A stretch of 49,776 nucleotides of DNA from an uncultured Olsenella sp. (GCA_949291295.1 CASEVE010000014.1:1-49776), one strand, 5' to 3'; positions 33,971 to 42,966 are shown, numbered from the stretch's first letter. The notes: generated from the sequence alone by a model not told the origin. Translations and numbers: made by a program.

Positions 33971-35888
33971 CACCCACCGCGGGCGCGCGCCCAAGTCCAT
34001 GGGAAAGACCGCCCTACGCGTTATCAAGATGCTGCGGGGGTTCTACCCGGTGATGCTTCCGGCCGTGGCGGTCTGCATCCTCATCCAGTGCATCGTCCAG
34101 GCCATGCCCAACGTCTTCATGGAGCGAGCGCTCACCGTTGTCGGCGAGACCTGGGAGTCCGGAGACTGGGCGGCAGCTCAGCCGCAGGTCTTCACCAACG
34201 CGGCCATTCTCGCCGTCCTGTACTTAGCGAGCCTCATCTGCAACGCGGTGTGGCAGCAGTGCATGGCCATCCTCACGCAGGGCTCGCTCAAGAAGTTCCG
34301 CTGCCTCATGTTTGACCACATGCAGGATCTGCCGGTCAAGTACTTTGACACGCACCAGCACGGCGACATCATGAGCTACTACACCAACGACATCGACGCC
34401 ATGCGCCAGATGATCTCGCAGTCGCTGCCGCACCTCTTCCTCACGATGCTCATGCTCGTCTCCGTAGGCTGCATCATGATCTGGTACAGCCTGCCACTGA
34501 CCTGCGTCGTTGTGGGAGGCTCCGCCATCATGGCACTTCTCGCCAAGGTGCTCGCGGGACGCTCGGCTAAGAACTTCTTGCGCACGCAGCGAGCGGTCGC
34601 CGCTGTTGAGGGCCTGGTCGAGGAGGTCATGAACGGCGAGAAGGTCGTCAAGGTCTTCTCGCACGAGCGCCAGATCGAGGCCGCCTTCGACGCGCTCAAC
34701 GACGAGTACCAGGACGCGGCGTGCACGGCCAACTCCTACGCAAACACGCTCATGCCCATCCTCATGAACGCCGGCAACCTGCTCTACGTGATCGTGGCGG
34801 TGGCGATTGGCGTCTTTCTGGTGCTGGGAACGCCCAACCCGTCGCTTTCCGGGCTGCCGCTCACCATTGCCGTGGGTGTGCCGTTTCTCAACATGACCAA
34901 GCAGTTTGCCAACCAGATAGGTCAGATCTCCAACCAGGTGAACTCCGTCGTCATGGGCCTTGCGGGCGCCGAGCGCATCTTCGAGCTTATCGACGAGCCC
35001 GTGGAGCAGGACGAGGGCTATGTCGAGCTCGTGGCCTGCACCATCGACGGCAACGGCACCGTGCGCGAGTGCAACCGCCGCGACGGTCACTGGGCGGGAC
35101 AGTGGGCCTGGAAGCACCCGCACCAGGTCGACGGCTCCGTCACCTATACCCCACTTGCCGGTGACGTGCGCCTCTTTGGCGTGGACTTTGCCTACGAGCC
35201 CGGCCACACGGTGCTCCATGACGTCTCGCTCTACGCCAAGCCCGGCCAGAAGGTTGCCTTCGTGGGAGCCACCGGCGCGGGCAAGACCACGATCACCAAC
35301 CTGCTGAACCGCTTCTACGACATCGAGGACGGCAAGATCCGCTACGACGGCATCAACATCAACAAAATCAAGAAGCCGCACCTGCGCCGCTCGCTCGGGA
35401 TGGTCCTGCAGGACGTGAACCTCTTCACCGGCACCGTCATGGACAACATCCGCTACGGTAGGCTCGACGCCACCGACGAGGAGTGCATCGCCGCGGCGCG
35501 CCTCGCCGGTGCGGATGACTTTGTGCGCCGCCTGCCCGACGGCTACAACACCATGCTCACGGACAACGGCACCAACCTCTCGCAGGGCCAGCGCCAGCTG
35601 CTCTCCATCGCGCGCGCCGCAGTTGCCGACCCGCCGGTCATGGTGCTCGACGAGGCCACGTCCTCGATCGACACCCGTACCGAGGCGATCGTGCAGCGCG
35701 GCATGGACGCGCTCATGACCGGGCGCACTACGTTTGTGATCGCGCACCGCCTGAGCACGGTGCGCAACTCCGACGTCATCATCGTACTTGACCACGGCCG
35801 CATCATCGAGCGCGGCACGCACGACGAGCTCATCGCCGCGCGCGGCACCTACTACCAGCTCTACACGGGAGCCTTCGAGCTGGAGTAA
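33957..35888 (+). CDS. ABC exporter subunit with canonical ATPase site (pair 2, subunit B)
   Basis: A 643-residue paralogue of the pair 1 subunit B, with Walker A GATGAGKTT, signature NLSQGQRQL, Walker B MVLDEATSSID and H-loop VIAHRLS. The Trp-rich insert (DEGYVELVACTIDGNG ... WAWKHPHQV) is conserved between the two pairs. The N terminus is about 30 residues shorter than in pair 1. The ATG overlaps the upstream gene by 14 bases and has GGAGGTGAG inside it. The two pairs arose by duplication. Confidence 0.94.
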   Translation: MSASNTHRGRAPKSMGKTALRVIKMLRGFYPVMLPAVAVCILIQCIVQAMPNVFMERALTVVGETWESGDWAAAQPQVFTNAAILAVLYLASLICNAVWQQCMAILTQGSLKKFRCLMFDHMQDLPVKYFDTHQHGDIMSYYTNDIDAMRQMISQSLPHLFLTMLMLVSVGCIMIWYSLPLTCVVVGGSAIMALLAKVLAGRSAKNFLRTQRAVAAVEGLVEEVMNGEKVVKVFSHERQIEAAFDALNDEYQDAACTANSYANTLMPILMNAGNLLYVIVAVAIGVFLVLGTPNPSLSGLPLTIAVGVPFLNMTKQFANQIGQISNQVNSVVMGLAGAERIFELIDEPVEQDEGYVELVACTIDGNGTVRECNRRDGHWAGQWAWKHPHQVDGSVTYTPLAGDVRLFGVDFAYEPGHTVLHDVSLYAKPGQKVAFVGATGAGKTTITNLLNRFYDIEDGKIRYDGININKIKKPHLRRSLGMVLQDVNLFTGTVMDNIRYGRLDATDEECIAAARLAGADDFVRRLPDGYNTMLTDNGTNLSQGQRQLLSIARAAVADPPVMVLDEATSSIDTRTEAIVQRGMDALMTGRTTFVIAHRLSTVRNSDVIIVLDHGRIIERGTHDELIAARGTYYQLYTGAFELE

Positions 35889-35911
35889 CAAGAGGGACAT
35901 CGGCCCGGGAC

Positions 35912-35978
35912 GCCCCCGGGGCTCCTGCGGGAAGCGCACTTTGCGAAGCTTCCCTTCGGAGTCTCGGGGGCATTTTTT
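35912..35978 (+). terminator. Rho-independent terminator after exporter pair 2
   Basis: Stem GCCCCCG-GCTCC-GGGAAGC pairs with GCTTCCC-GGAG-CGGGGGC across 35912-35971 (small bulges), followed by six T (35973-35978). Its loop (GCGCACTTTGCGAA) resembles the loop of the hairpin after exporter pair 1. Confidence 0.9.
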
Positions 35979-36060
35979 GTCGGTCTGTGTGATGACGCTT
36001 CCGGTTGTCCTTGTCGCGCCTCGGGACGGGCTGGGTTCTGCTGCAAACTCATAGGCCCAT

Positions 36061-36548
36061 GCCGAGAAATGTCGGGCGCCGTACCGCTGCGTGTTTTCGT
36101 GCGCCGAGAAAACCCAACCGGTGTGCCGGGCGCCGTGCATCCTTGCCGAGAAACACGAGGTGCTGTACCGCTGCGTACTCGTTTGCGCCGAGAAATCCCG
36201 CAACCTGTACCTTGCGCTGTGGGACCTTGCCGTAAAATGCCGACCGGTGTACCACTCCCCGCCTTCTGGCGCCGCGTAAAGCCGCCGTGTGTACCAAGGC
36301 TCAGCATCCCGCCGGTACACTCAAAAGCTTTTCTCGGCGTATCCAAAGCTTTTTGGTACACCGGTTGAGATTTGACGGCAAAGAAGGTTCCCGCACGGTC
36401 GGGACAACGGTTCTTCTCGGCACCAGGCCTTCGGTCCTGGTACACCGGGCAGGATTTCACGACGCAGAACGACGCCAACCGGTACGGAGGGCAGCATTTC
36501 TCGGCATGTACCTGGTCAGCGCAGCAGTGTCTGGCGGACTGTCTCGAC
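36061..36548. repeat. Array 3 of the 25-bp/42-bp-period repeat (6 rightward, 6 leftward units)
   Basis: Rightward units start at 36061, 36103, 36145, 36187, 36229 and 36271, all exactly 42 bp apart. Leftward units start at 36314, 36355, 36397, 36439, 36481 and 36524 (degenerate). The inversion gap is 18 bp. The second units out from the centre (36229 and 36355) share the rare T at position 5 and A at position 15 after reverse complementing. The 240 bases to the next gene (36549-36788) show no clear feature. Confidence 0.96.
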
Positions 36549-36788
36549 ACCGGGTCTGTACCGACAAAACGACAAAGTGCGTTCAGGTTCTCTAGGCGGA
36601 CCTCAGGAGACCGCGCGTCCACCAGATATACCGGCAAACGGTTGGTTCTCCAACCTAAATGGCATCAAATATGGAGCTTATATGTCGCTCCTTTCCCGCA
36701 TGGCAACAACAGGGCACGTAGATGGCGGGCGTCGGATTGCCTGTCAAATTCGTGACAGTTAGCGGAAAGCACCTCGCAGACCAACCGC

Positions 36789-37913
36789 ATGGCACCGCTC
36801 TACCATCGCCTCATGTCGATTCTACTCTCACATACCACGGCCCTTGAGGTGCTGCGCAGCCCCTCCCTGCGCAATCAGCTCGCGCGACAAGAACGCTGCG
36901 TCGCGACGGCTCCTACCGCGCGGCCTACAACAGACGAGCTCTCCACCCTTGCCGAGCAGCTTCCCAACCTCTCCTTCCCGCTCCACTCGCTTGTCTCCCC
37001 CACCGTCAACAGAAGGCCGGGAGAGCTCAGCAAGCTGCACAGCTCAGAGCTGATTCTTCCCGCAGACTCCGCGATCGAGCTTGCACCGGGGCTTCTCTGC
37101 GCCTCTCCAGAACATCTCGTTGTGCAGATGGCGCCACTCCTTACACACCTTGAGCTCATCTTTCTTCTAGGGGAGCTGCTTGGCATCTACGCCATTGCGC
37201 CCGACCTCGAAGACGGAATGTTCAAGCGCAGAGAAGCCCTGACCACGCCGGAGCTCGTGAGACGTCATCTTGCGTTGCTGGGAGCCGCGCCAGGAACGGC
37301 AAAGGTTGAGCGCGCGCTCACCGTGGCCTGCGTCAACTCGGGCTCGCCGTACGAGACGCGGCTTTCTATGCGCGTTGGCCTCAAGCCTGCGCTCGGTGGC
37401 TGCCACCTGCACGTCCTCTCGATGAATGAGCCTCTCGAGGTCAATCGGATCGTTTCTCAGCTGGGAACAGGAATTCGAAAGCCCGACGTGTTTCTTGGTG
37501 CCACTCATGAGGGCGCACCTTTTGCAGGGGTCGCGTTTGACTATCACGGCAAAATCCATGAGAAACCCGAGCAGATTACCAGTGATTTGGGCCGTCAGAA
37601 CGAGCTTCTTGGCATTAATTTTAAGATCTATACCTTTGATAAGAGCCTCTATGACAACTTGGACTACTTTGACGGCATAATCCGCCTCGCGCGTCGCGAC
37701 CTTGGAATGCCTCGCGAGAAGATAAGCCCCGCGGAGTGCGAGCACAGACGCACCCTTCGGCAGCAGCTCAACGACGAGCTCGAGATCATTGATGGCGTTA
37801 CGTGGAACGGAAAGTACCGCGCGCAGCAAAGGCTCGAGCAGGGCGACGGGTCTTTTGAGCCCGTATACGAGCCTGTATATGAGCCCGCCCCCGATGAGGC
37901 GTACGGCTTCTAG
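36789..37913 (+). CDS. DUF559/Vsr-like nuclease-fold protein
   Basis: A 374-residue protein of uncertain function. The second half fits the DUF559/Vsr-type PD-(D/E)xK fold: SPYETRLSMRV (Glu), RKPDVFLG (Asp), AFDYHGKIHEK (in place of the usual EYDG-HH strand), QITSDLGRQNELLGINFKIYTF. The first part resembles regulators whose C terminus carries such a domain (MSILLSHTTALEVLRSP). It ends with a short tandem PVYEPVYEP. The start may be 36789 or 36813; neither has a ribosome site. It lies between arrays 3 and 4, and array 4 begins three bases past its stop. It could be a decayed mobile-element or defence protein. Confidence 0.65.
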   Translation: MAPLYHRLMSILLSHTTALEVLRSPSLRNQLARQERCVATAPTARPTTDELSTLAEQLPNLSFPLHSLVSPTVNRRPGELSKLHSSELILPADSAIELAPGLLCASPEHLVVQMAPLLTHLELIFLLGELLGIYAIAPDLEDGMFKRREALTTPELVRRHLALLGAAPGTAKVERALTVACVNSGSPYETRLSMRVGLKPALGGCHLHVLSMNEPLEVNRIVSQLGTGIRKPDVFLGATHEGAPFAGVAFDYHGKIHEKPEQITSDLGRQNELLGINFKIYTFDKSLYDNLDYFDGIIRLARRDLGMPREKISPAECEHRRTLRQQLNDELEIIDGVTWNGKYRAQQRLEQGDGSFEPVYEPVYEPAPDEAYGF

Positions 37914-37915
37914 CT

Positions 37916-38610
37916 GCCGAGCAATTCCGCGGAGCGTACCACCCCGTGACCAACTATGCCGAGAATACCGCCCAGCACATCGAACGCTACATTTTGATGC
38001 CGGGAAACGTCGGCCAATGTACCGAACGCCCCGCTCCGATGCCGAGAAACGCCGGTCGGTGAACCACGCATCGTATATCGATGCCGAGAAACTCCGTCTA
38101 GCGTACCTGGTGCCACATGTTGATGTCGAGAAACGCCGGCCGGTGTACCAGACCGAGCATGCCTGCGCCGAGCAATCTCGGCCGGTGTGCCACTCGCGGC
38201 CGGAAGGTGCCGAGAAAAGCCACTGAGTGTACCGGCAAAATGCTGAGCACTGGTACACCCGGCGATATTTCTCGGCGCCGCAAAGCAAGATACGGTACAC
38301 CGGTCGGGATTCCACGGCGCCGGCAGGAGATTAGCGGTACACCGGACGCAATCTCATGGTGTTGGATCACACGTCCCGGTACACCGGCCGGCATTTCTCG
38401 GCGCTGGGCCTTTCTTCCTGGTACACCGGCCGGCATTTCTCGGCACTGGACCTTTCTTCCTGGTACGCCTGTCGGCATTTCTCGGCGCGAGAACATACGT
38501 CTCGGTACGCCGGTCGTCATTTCTCGGCGCTGGACCATTCTTCCCGGTACGCCGGCCGGCATTTCTCGGCGCTTGAGCCTCGGTTGGCACACCGGGGGCA
38601 CAATTCCCGG
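37916..38610. repeat. Array 4 of the 25-bp/42-bp-period repeat (8 rightward, 9 leftward units), the largest
   Basis: Rightward units start at 37916, 37958, 37999, 38041, 38083, 38125, 38167 and 38209. Leftward units start at 38252, 38294, 38336, 38378, 38420, 38462, 38504, 38546 and 38586 (degenerate). The inversion gap is 18 bp. Several leftward spacers are near-copies of one another (38403-38419, 38445-38461, 38529-38545), and the one at 38487-38503 matches a spacer in array 1. It starts at the stop of the nuclease-fold gene. The bases 38611-38700 after it are low-complexity CCACAACC/CGCAGCC sequence. Confidence 0.96.
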
Positions 38611-38724
38611 GCGTCAACCCGCAGCCACAACCCACAACCGCAGCCCACAGCGCGCAAGCCGCAAACGCAGAGCGCCCCGGTCCACAGCGGATCGGAGCGC
38701 AAAGAAGGTCGGAGCAACGCTTGC

Positions 38725-39315
38725 CTAGCGTTCGATGGGCTTCATCGTAAGCGCCTCGGCAAGCAGACTCACGCCACCCACCATGAGATAGGCCGCCATC
38801 ACGTAACCAAGCGCCACGCTCGAGATTGCCGGCATGAAGAGAAACGCCGCGCCAGCCACAATGTTGAGCACGCCCGTCACCGTGGCCAGGCCCGTTCCCT
38901 CAACGCCAAAGTAGCGCAGGTGCCGCGCGGAGGTAATGCGATCGGCTCCGGCGATGATAAACAGAAACGCAAGCAGAAACACTATGGTTCCCGCCGTCAG
39001 GTAGGCCGGGAGCGCAAAGAGCATGACGCCCAGGAGCACGTTGAGCACACCCATCACAAGCGAGGTGGGGCTACGGAAGAGCTCGGGCGTGCTTGCGTAG
39101 GTGGCAATCTCAACCACGCCGCCCACCATGAGGGCCACCGAGACAAACGTCTGAATGAGCTCGTAGAGGCTCAGCGGCGCAAACGCACTCGCCGCGCCCA
39201 CCAAGATGAGAAGAACCGCCAAGACGATCATCCAAGCGCGAGTTTTCTTGACGCCGGAGTTCCACCGGTCCACGAAGTCGCCCACGTGGTCGAAGCTGGC
39301 ATCAAAGTGTTCCAT
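38725..39315 (-). CDS. HdeD-like membrane protein (DUF308)
   Basis: A 196-residue membrane protein with about six short hydrophobic helices, each pair repeating a GAL.ILLGV-F-FAP-like pattern (for example ILVGAASAFAPLSLYELI, LLGVMLFALPAYLTAGTIV and NIVAGAAFLFMPAISSVALG). That repeat is characteristic of the HdeD/DUF308 family, named from acid-resistance proteins but poorly understood. The N terminus is polar. GAAGGGAATC precedes the ATG. It is divergent from the metallopeptidase gene. Confidence 0.88.
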   Translation of the reverse strand: MEHFDASFDHVGDFVDRWNSGVKKTRAWMIVLAVLLILVGAASAFAPLSLYELIQTFVSVALMVGGVVEIATYASTPELFRSPTSLVMGVLNVLLGVMLFALPAYLTAGTIVFLLAFLFIIAGADRITSARHLRYFGVEGTGLATVTGVLNIVAGAAFLFMPAISSVALGYVMAAYLMVGGVSLLAEALTMKPIER

Positions 39316-39499
39316 GAGATTCCCTTCGGAAAAACGGCCACGTCTTTGGGCCGGTTGTTACCTTACTTCTGCCCAAATTGTCACCAGTTCACTCACATTT
39401 CTGAAAAGTCTGAGAACCACACCTCACGCACACACCCCTCGACGCAAGCTGAGCTGCGCGCTAGAGTGAAGACGAGCCACGACCCACGGGAGGACTTCC

Positions 39500-39886
39500 A
39501 TGACCGATGAGCAGTTTGAGGGCATCGTCGCGGACACACTCGACGCCATTCCCGACAAGTTCTTCGATGAGCTCGAGAACGTGATCATCACCGTGGCAGA
39601 CGAGCCCGACGATGACCAGCTCGCGTCCGTCGAGGAGTGGAACGCCGTCTTCGAGGACGACGAGTTGCTCGGGCTCTACGACGGAACCCCGCTCACCGAA
39701 CGCAACAGCTCCTACGGCACCGGAGACCTCCCCGACGTCATCACCATCTTCAAGGGTCCCCACGAGCGCCTCTACGCCGATGAGGGACAAGACATCCTCC
39801 ACGACCAAATCAGGCGAACCGTGATCCACGAGATCGGTCACTTCTTCGGCAACGACGACGAGATGCTCGCCGCAATGGGCTACTAG
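39500..39886 (+). CDS. Small metallopeptidase family protein (HExGH zincin-like)
   Basis: A 128-residue cytoplasmic protein with HEIGHFFGNDDEM near the C terminus: HExxH with a downstream GxxDE-type ligand, the pattern of the minimal zincin-like family (DUF1025). The N-terminal half is acidic. No substrate is known for the family. GGAGGACTTCC precedes the ATG. The stop shares bases with the stop of the next gene on the other strand (39883-39886). Confidence 0.88.
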   Translation: MTDEQFEGIVADTLDAIPDKFFDELENVIITVADEPDDDQLASVEEWNAVFEDDELLGLYDGTPLTERNSSYGTGDLPDVITIFKGPHERLYADEGQDILHDQIRRTVIHEIGHFFGNDDEMLAAMGY

Positions 39887-41694
39887 CGCCTGCGGCGCCG
39901 GCGGCTCTCGCGGATGATGTCCTGCGCAACCCACACGCCAAGCACAAAGGCCACAAAGTAACCGAGAAAACCGATGATCGGGATGCCAAAGATGACGGGC
40001 TGGATGCGGGCGTAGTAGACCACCGAGGAGCCGATGAACAGGCCCGCCACGATGACGCTCATCGTAAGGCGGTTGGCGATACGCGAGAGGTCCTCGAGCG
40101 GGTCGGCCGTGCCCGCAAGATCAAGGTTCACGCGAAGCTGACCGCGCGTGAGCATGCGCATCGCCAGCCCGGCATCGCTCGCCGCGCTGAGCAGGCCGTG
40201 CGTTGCCGAGACGGTTTCGCGCGCGAGCCGCGAGGACTCGCGCTTGGCAAGCTCGGAGATGCTGCTGTGCGCGCGAAGGTGTGCGTCGATGATCTCGACG
40301 ATCGAGCGCCCAGGCAGAAGGCCATGCACCGTACCCTCGAGCGTCACCAGCGAGCGCGCGAGCATCGTCACGGAGCTGGGAAGCTCGATGCCGTCCTTCT
40401 GGGCCATCGAGATGAGCGCGTTGAGAAAACCGCCCACGTCAAGGTCGGAGAGATTGGCAAGACCATAGTCGGCAACAATGGCGTCAAGGTCAGCCAAGAG
40501 GTGGGCATGATCGACATCTGAGGTATCCGACACTGAGAAGCGCTTGAGGCCCTCGGCGAGGGCCGGCGAGTCGCAGCGCGCCACCGCCGTCACCATGTCG
40601 CGCATGGCCGCGCGGTCGTGGCTCGAGAGCCGTCCCATGATTCCAAGGTCGAGATAGACGATCTTCCCCCCGCTCACGACAAGGTTTCCGGGGTGCGGGT
40701 CGGCGTGGAAGAATCCGTCGTCGAGCATCTGGCTCGTGTAGTTGTCCGCGAGCTTGATGCCAATCTCGGAAAGATCGTACCCCTCGGCGACGAGACGGGC
40801 GGTGTCGTTGATGGGAGTGCCCTCGATGTAGTCCATCACCACCACGTGGCGCGTGCAGAGCGAGGGATAGGGCTTGGGGCTGTCTATGAAGGCGCACCCG
40901 GCGTTGTTGCGGCGAAACTCCTCAAGGCTGCGCGCCTCAACAAGAAAGTCCGTCTCCTCGCGGAAGGACTGCCAGAGCTCGTCGACAACGGACTGGAGGT
41001 CGAGGAACTGCTCGTCGCCCATGAACTTGCTCGCATAGCGCGCAAGCGAGCGCATGATGGAGATGTCCTGCGCCATGATCTCCTGGACGTGCGGCCGCTG
41101 AATCTTGACGGCAACCATCTCGCCGCTGACAAGACGCGCCTTGTGAACCTGCGCCACCGAGGCGGAGCCCAGCGGGCGGTCGTCGATGGCGTCAAAGATG
41201 TCCTCGATGGGACGGTCGTACTCGGCGCGCAGCGCCTCGAGAACAGTCTCGCGGCTCATGGGCTCAACGTCGGTGCGCAGGCGGGAGAGCTCATGGGTGA
41301 AGCTCTGCGGCAAGATCTCCGAGCGCATCGAGAGAATCTGGCCCGCCTTGACGAAGGTGGGGCCCAGCTCCTCGAGCATGCGCCTCAGGCCCTTGGGCGT
41401 GAGGCCGTGGAAGATGTCGTAGCGACGGACAATAGAGACGATCTCTCCGATGCGAGCAAGGCGAGAGCCGCGTGTGAGCGCCACGTCCTCCCCGCCGCGA
41501 CCCCCGAAGATCCCGATGGTCTGCGGTCCGGAGAGCGTCTCCCGACTCACCTTCTCGTACCAGGCGTCAAGAAGCTCCTGCGCACGCTCCGAGCGCGAGA
41601 CGGACGTCTCCTCGGAGCTCTCGCGCTCCGCCTTGCCGTCCGTGCCCGCGCCCGGGGTCTCTTCGAGTCTTTCGTCCTTCTCGCGATCTGCCAC
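39883..41694 (-). CDS. ABC1/UbiB-type atypical kinase
   Basis: A 603-residue kinase-like protein. It carries the family's KxGQ motif (FVKAGQILSMRSEILP), the AAAS-like loop (LGSASVAQVHKA), the ion-pair lysine (VAVKIQRP), a catalytic DPHPGN (FFHADPHPGNLVV) and DLG in place of DFG (YLDLGIMGRL). Two hydrophobic segments close the protein (MSVIVAGLFIG, IIGFLGYFVAFVLGVWVAQDI) and a poly-Arg tail follows. UbiB members support quinone or lipid handling; in an organism with unknown quinone content the role is open. The start is a GTG at 41694 with TAGGAG upstream. It follows a phasin-like gene by eight bases. Confidence 0.9.
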   Translation of the reverse strand: MADREKDERLEETPGAGTDGKAERESSEETSVSRSERAQELLDAWYEKVSRETLSGPQTIGIFGGRGGEDVALTRGSRLARIGEIVSIVRRYDIFHGLTPKGLRRMLEELGPTFVKAGQILSMRSEILPQSFTHELSRLRTDVEPMSRETVLEALRAEYDRPIEDIFDAIDDRPLGSASVAQVHKARLVSGEMVAVKIQRPHVQEIMAQDISIMRSLARYASKFMGDEQFLDLQSVVDELWQSFREETDFLVEARSLEEFRRNNAGCAFIDSPKPYPSLCTRHVVVMDYIEGTPINDTARLVAEGYDLSEIGIKLADNYTSQMLDDGFFHADPHPGNLVVSGGKIVYLDLGIMGRLSSHDRAAMRDMVTAVARCDSPALAEGLKRFSVSDTSDVDHAHLLADLDAIVADYGLANLSDLDVGGFLNALISMAQKDGIELPSSVTMLARSLVTLEGTVHGLLPGRSIVEIIDAHLRAHSSISELAKRESSRLARETVSATHGLLSAASDAGLAMRMLTRGQLRVNLDLAGTADPLEDLSRIANRLTMSVIVAGLFIGSSVVYYARIQPVIFGIPIIGFLGYFVAFVLGVWVAQDIIRESRRRRRR

Positions 41695-41702
41695 ACGTGC
41701 TC

Positions 41703-42062
41703 CTACTCGGCGGCGTCCTCTGCCGCGTCGCCCTCGTCAACCTCAACCTTAACGGAAGCGGCGTCGATGTCCGCGGACATCTGGGCGACCTTCTCGGCAT
41801 AGGCGGCACGCTCCTCGGGCGTCATCGCAGCGAGGTGGGCGCGCAGCGCCTTGTCCGACGTGGAGTCGATGACCTCCTTGGCCTTGCGGGTAAGCTCCTG
41901 GTTGAGCGTCTTGCCCTGCTCGACGGTCAGCTCGCCCTTCTTCACGAGGTCCTCGACGACCTCCTGGGACTTCTCGGCACCCATGGCCACGGCGCCGACA
42001 CTGGCGAGAAAGAGCTTGCGGAGACCATCGGTCAGGTCGATGTTCAGGTCAAAGTCTGCCAT
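41703..42062 (-). CDS. Phasin-family small helical protein
   Basis: A 119-residue helical protein with the phasin-like pattern LTDGLRKLFLASVGAVAMGAEKSQ followed by VVEDLVKKGELTVEQGKTL and an acidic C-terminal tail. Phasins coat polyhydroxyalkanoate granules, but the shorter actinobacterial homologues lie beside ABC1 kinases and may act on membranes or lipids. GGGAGCAGCT precedes the ATG. It is cotranscribed with the kinase. No PHA synthase is seen in the window. Confidence 0.85.
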   Translation of the reverse strand: MADFDLNIDLTDGLRKLFLASVGAVAMGAEKSQEVVEDLVKKGELTVEQGKTLNQELTRKAKEVIDSTSDKALRAHLAAMTPEERAAYAEKVAQMSADIDAASVKVEVDEGDAAEDAAE

Positions 42063-42183
42063 AGCTGCTCCCATCTCTCGACTTGGGCGTGATGCCCTCA
42101 TGCTCAACCTTCTACCCCAAAGAGCGGCCGAGATTTCGGCCGGCGGGCGCAGGCGGCAGGTCGGAAGGGCCCGTCGGCATAAT

Positions 42184-42855
42184 CTAGCCGAGAAGAACGC
42201 GCCGCAGCTCGTCGACGGTGCCCGCAACGGAGCAGGCACCCGCGTCCTCGAGCTCTCCGGGACGCGTGGCTCCCCCAAACGAGACGCCCACGCAGGGCAT
42301 CCCGCAGGCGGTGGCGGCGTCCACGTCATGGTGTCGATCGCCGACCATGACGCTCTCGCCGGGCGCTGCGCCCAGCGCGTCAAGGGCGCTCTCGATGATC
42401 TGCGCCTTGGAGATGTTGTCGTCGGAGGGCTTGCCAAACGCAACGTCAAAGAGGTCGGCGACGCCGTTGTCCTCGAGCGCCTGCGCCACGAGCCCCATGC
42501 GCTTGGACGAGGCAACGCCAAGGCGCCTCCCCGCCGCGCGCAGGTCCTCCAACAGCTCGCGCACCCCCTCGAAGAGCGGCCAGCCCTCGACACCGAGCTT
42601 GGTGTAGATGGCGCGATACTCCGCCGTGATCTGTGCCGCCTCCTCGGGCGAGAATCCGTAGACGAGGCTGTAGGCCTGCGGGAAGGGCGGGCCCACGAGG
42701 CGGCGCACGTCGCCGAGCGTCTCGTCGGTGAGCCCGTGGCGCAGAAGCACCGTGCGCGCGGTCTTGATTATCGTGGGAACGGTGTTGGCGAGCGTTCCGT
42801 CAAAGTCAAAGAGCACCACGGCTCTGCTGGTCACATCCACACCCGTGAGGGCCAT
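42184..42855 (-). CDS. HAD-superfamily phosphatase (phosphoglycolate phosphatase/PPase-like)
   Basis: A 223-residue HAD subfamily IA hydrolase: motif I DFDGTLANT, motif II VASSK, and the acidic motif in VGDRHHDVDAATACGMP. The cap region carries FSPEEAAQI and a long helical segment. Such enzymes dephosphorylate phosphoglycolate, pyrophosphate or related small molecules; the substrate cannot be read. Start ATG at 42855 has AAAGGAG upstream; the open frame runs much farther but only as the shadow of the next gene. It is divergent from the glycosyltransferase gene. Confidence 0.92.
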   Translation of the reverse strand: MALTGVDVTSRAVVLFDFDGTLANTVPTIIKTARTVLLRHGLTDETLGDVRRLVGPPFPQAYSLVYGFSPEEAAQITAEYRAIYTKLGVEGWPLFEGVRELLEDLRAAGRRLGVASSKRMGLVAQALEDNGVADLFDVAFGKPSDDNISKAQIIESALDALGAAPGESVMVGDRHHDVDAATACGMPCVGVSFGGATRPGELEDAGACSVAGTVDELRRVLLG

Positions 42856-42966
42856 CCCGACTCCTTTCGTCATGGTGTTACAGCGTAGCACGTGCGCCGC
42901 CCGTGACGCGCGAGCACACGGCATATAATCACCCGAGAGAAACCGTCTTTGCCCCGGGGAGGCCCC

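Noticed and set aside
36549..36788. Small gene or RNA before the nuclease-fold gene
   Set aside because: Short frames exist here, but none has a ribosome site or recognisable sequence; no tRNA-like or terminator structure was seen.
38378..38570. Gene for a 14-residue repeat protein (WYTGRHFSA type) in array 4
   Set aside because: The frame is open because 42 is a multiple of 3 and the DNA is GC-rich. It has no ribosome site, and its equivalents in other arrays are broken by 1-, 2- or 10-bp indels.
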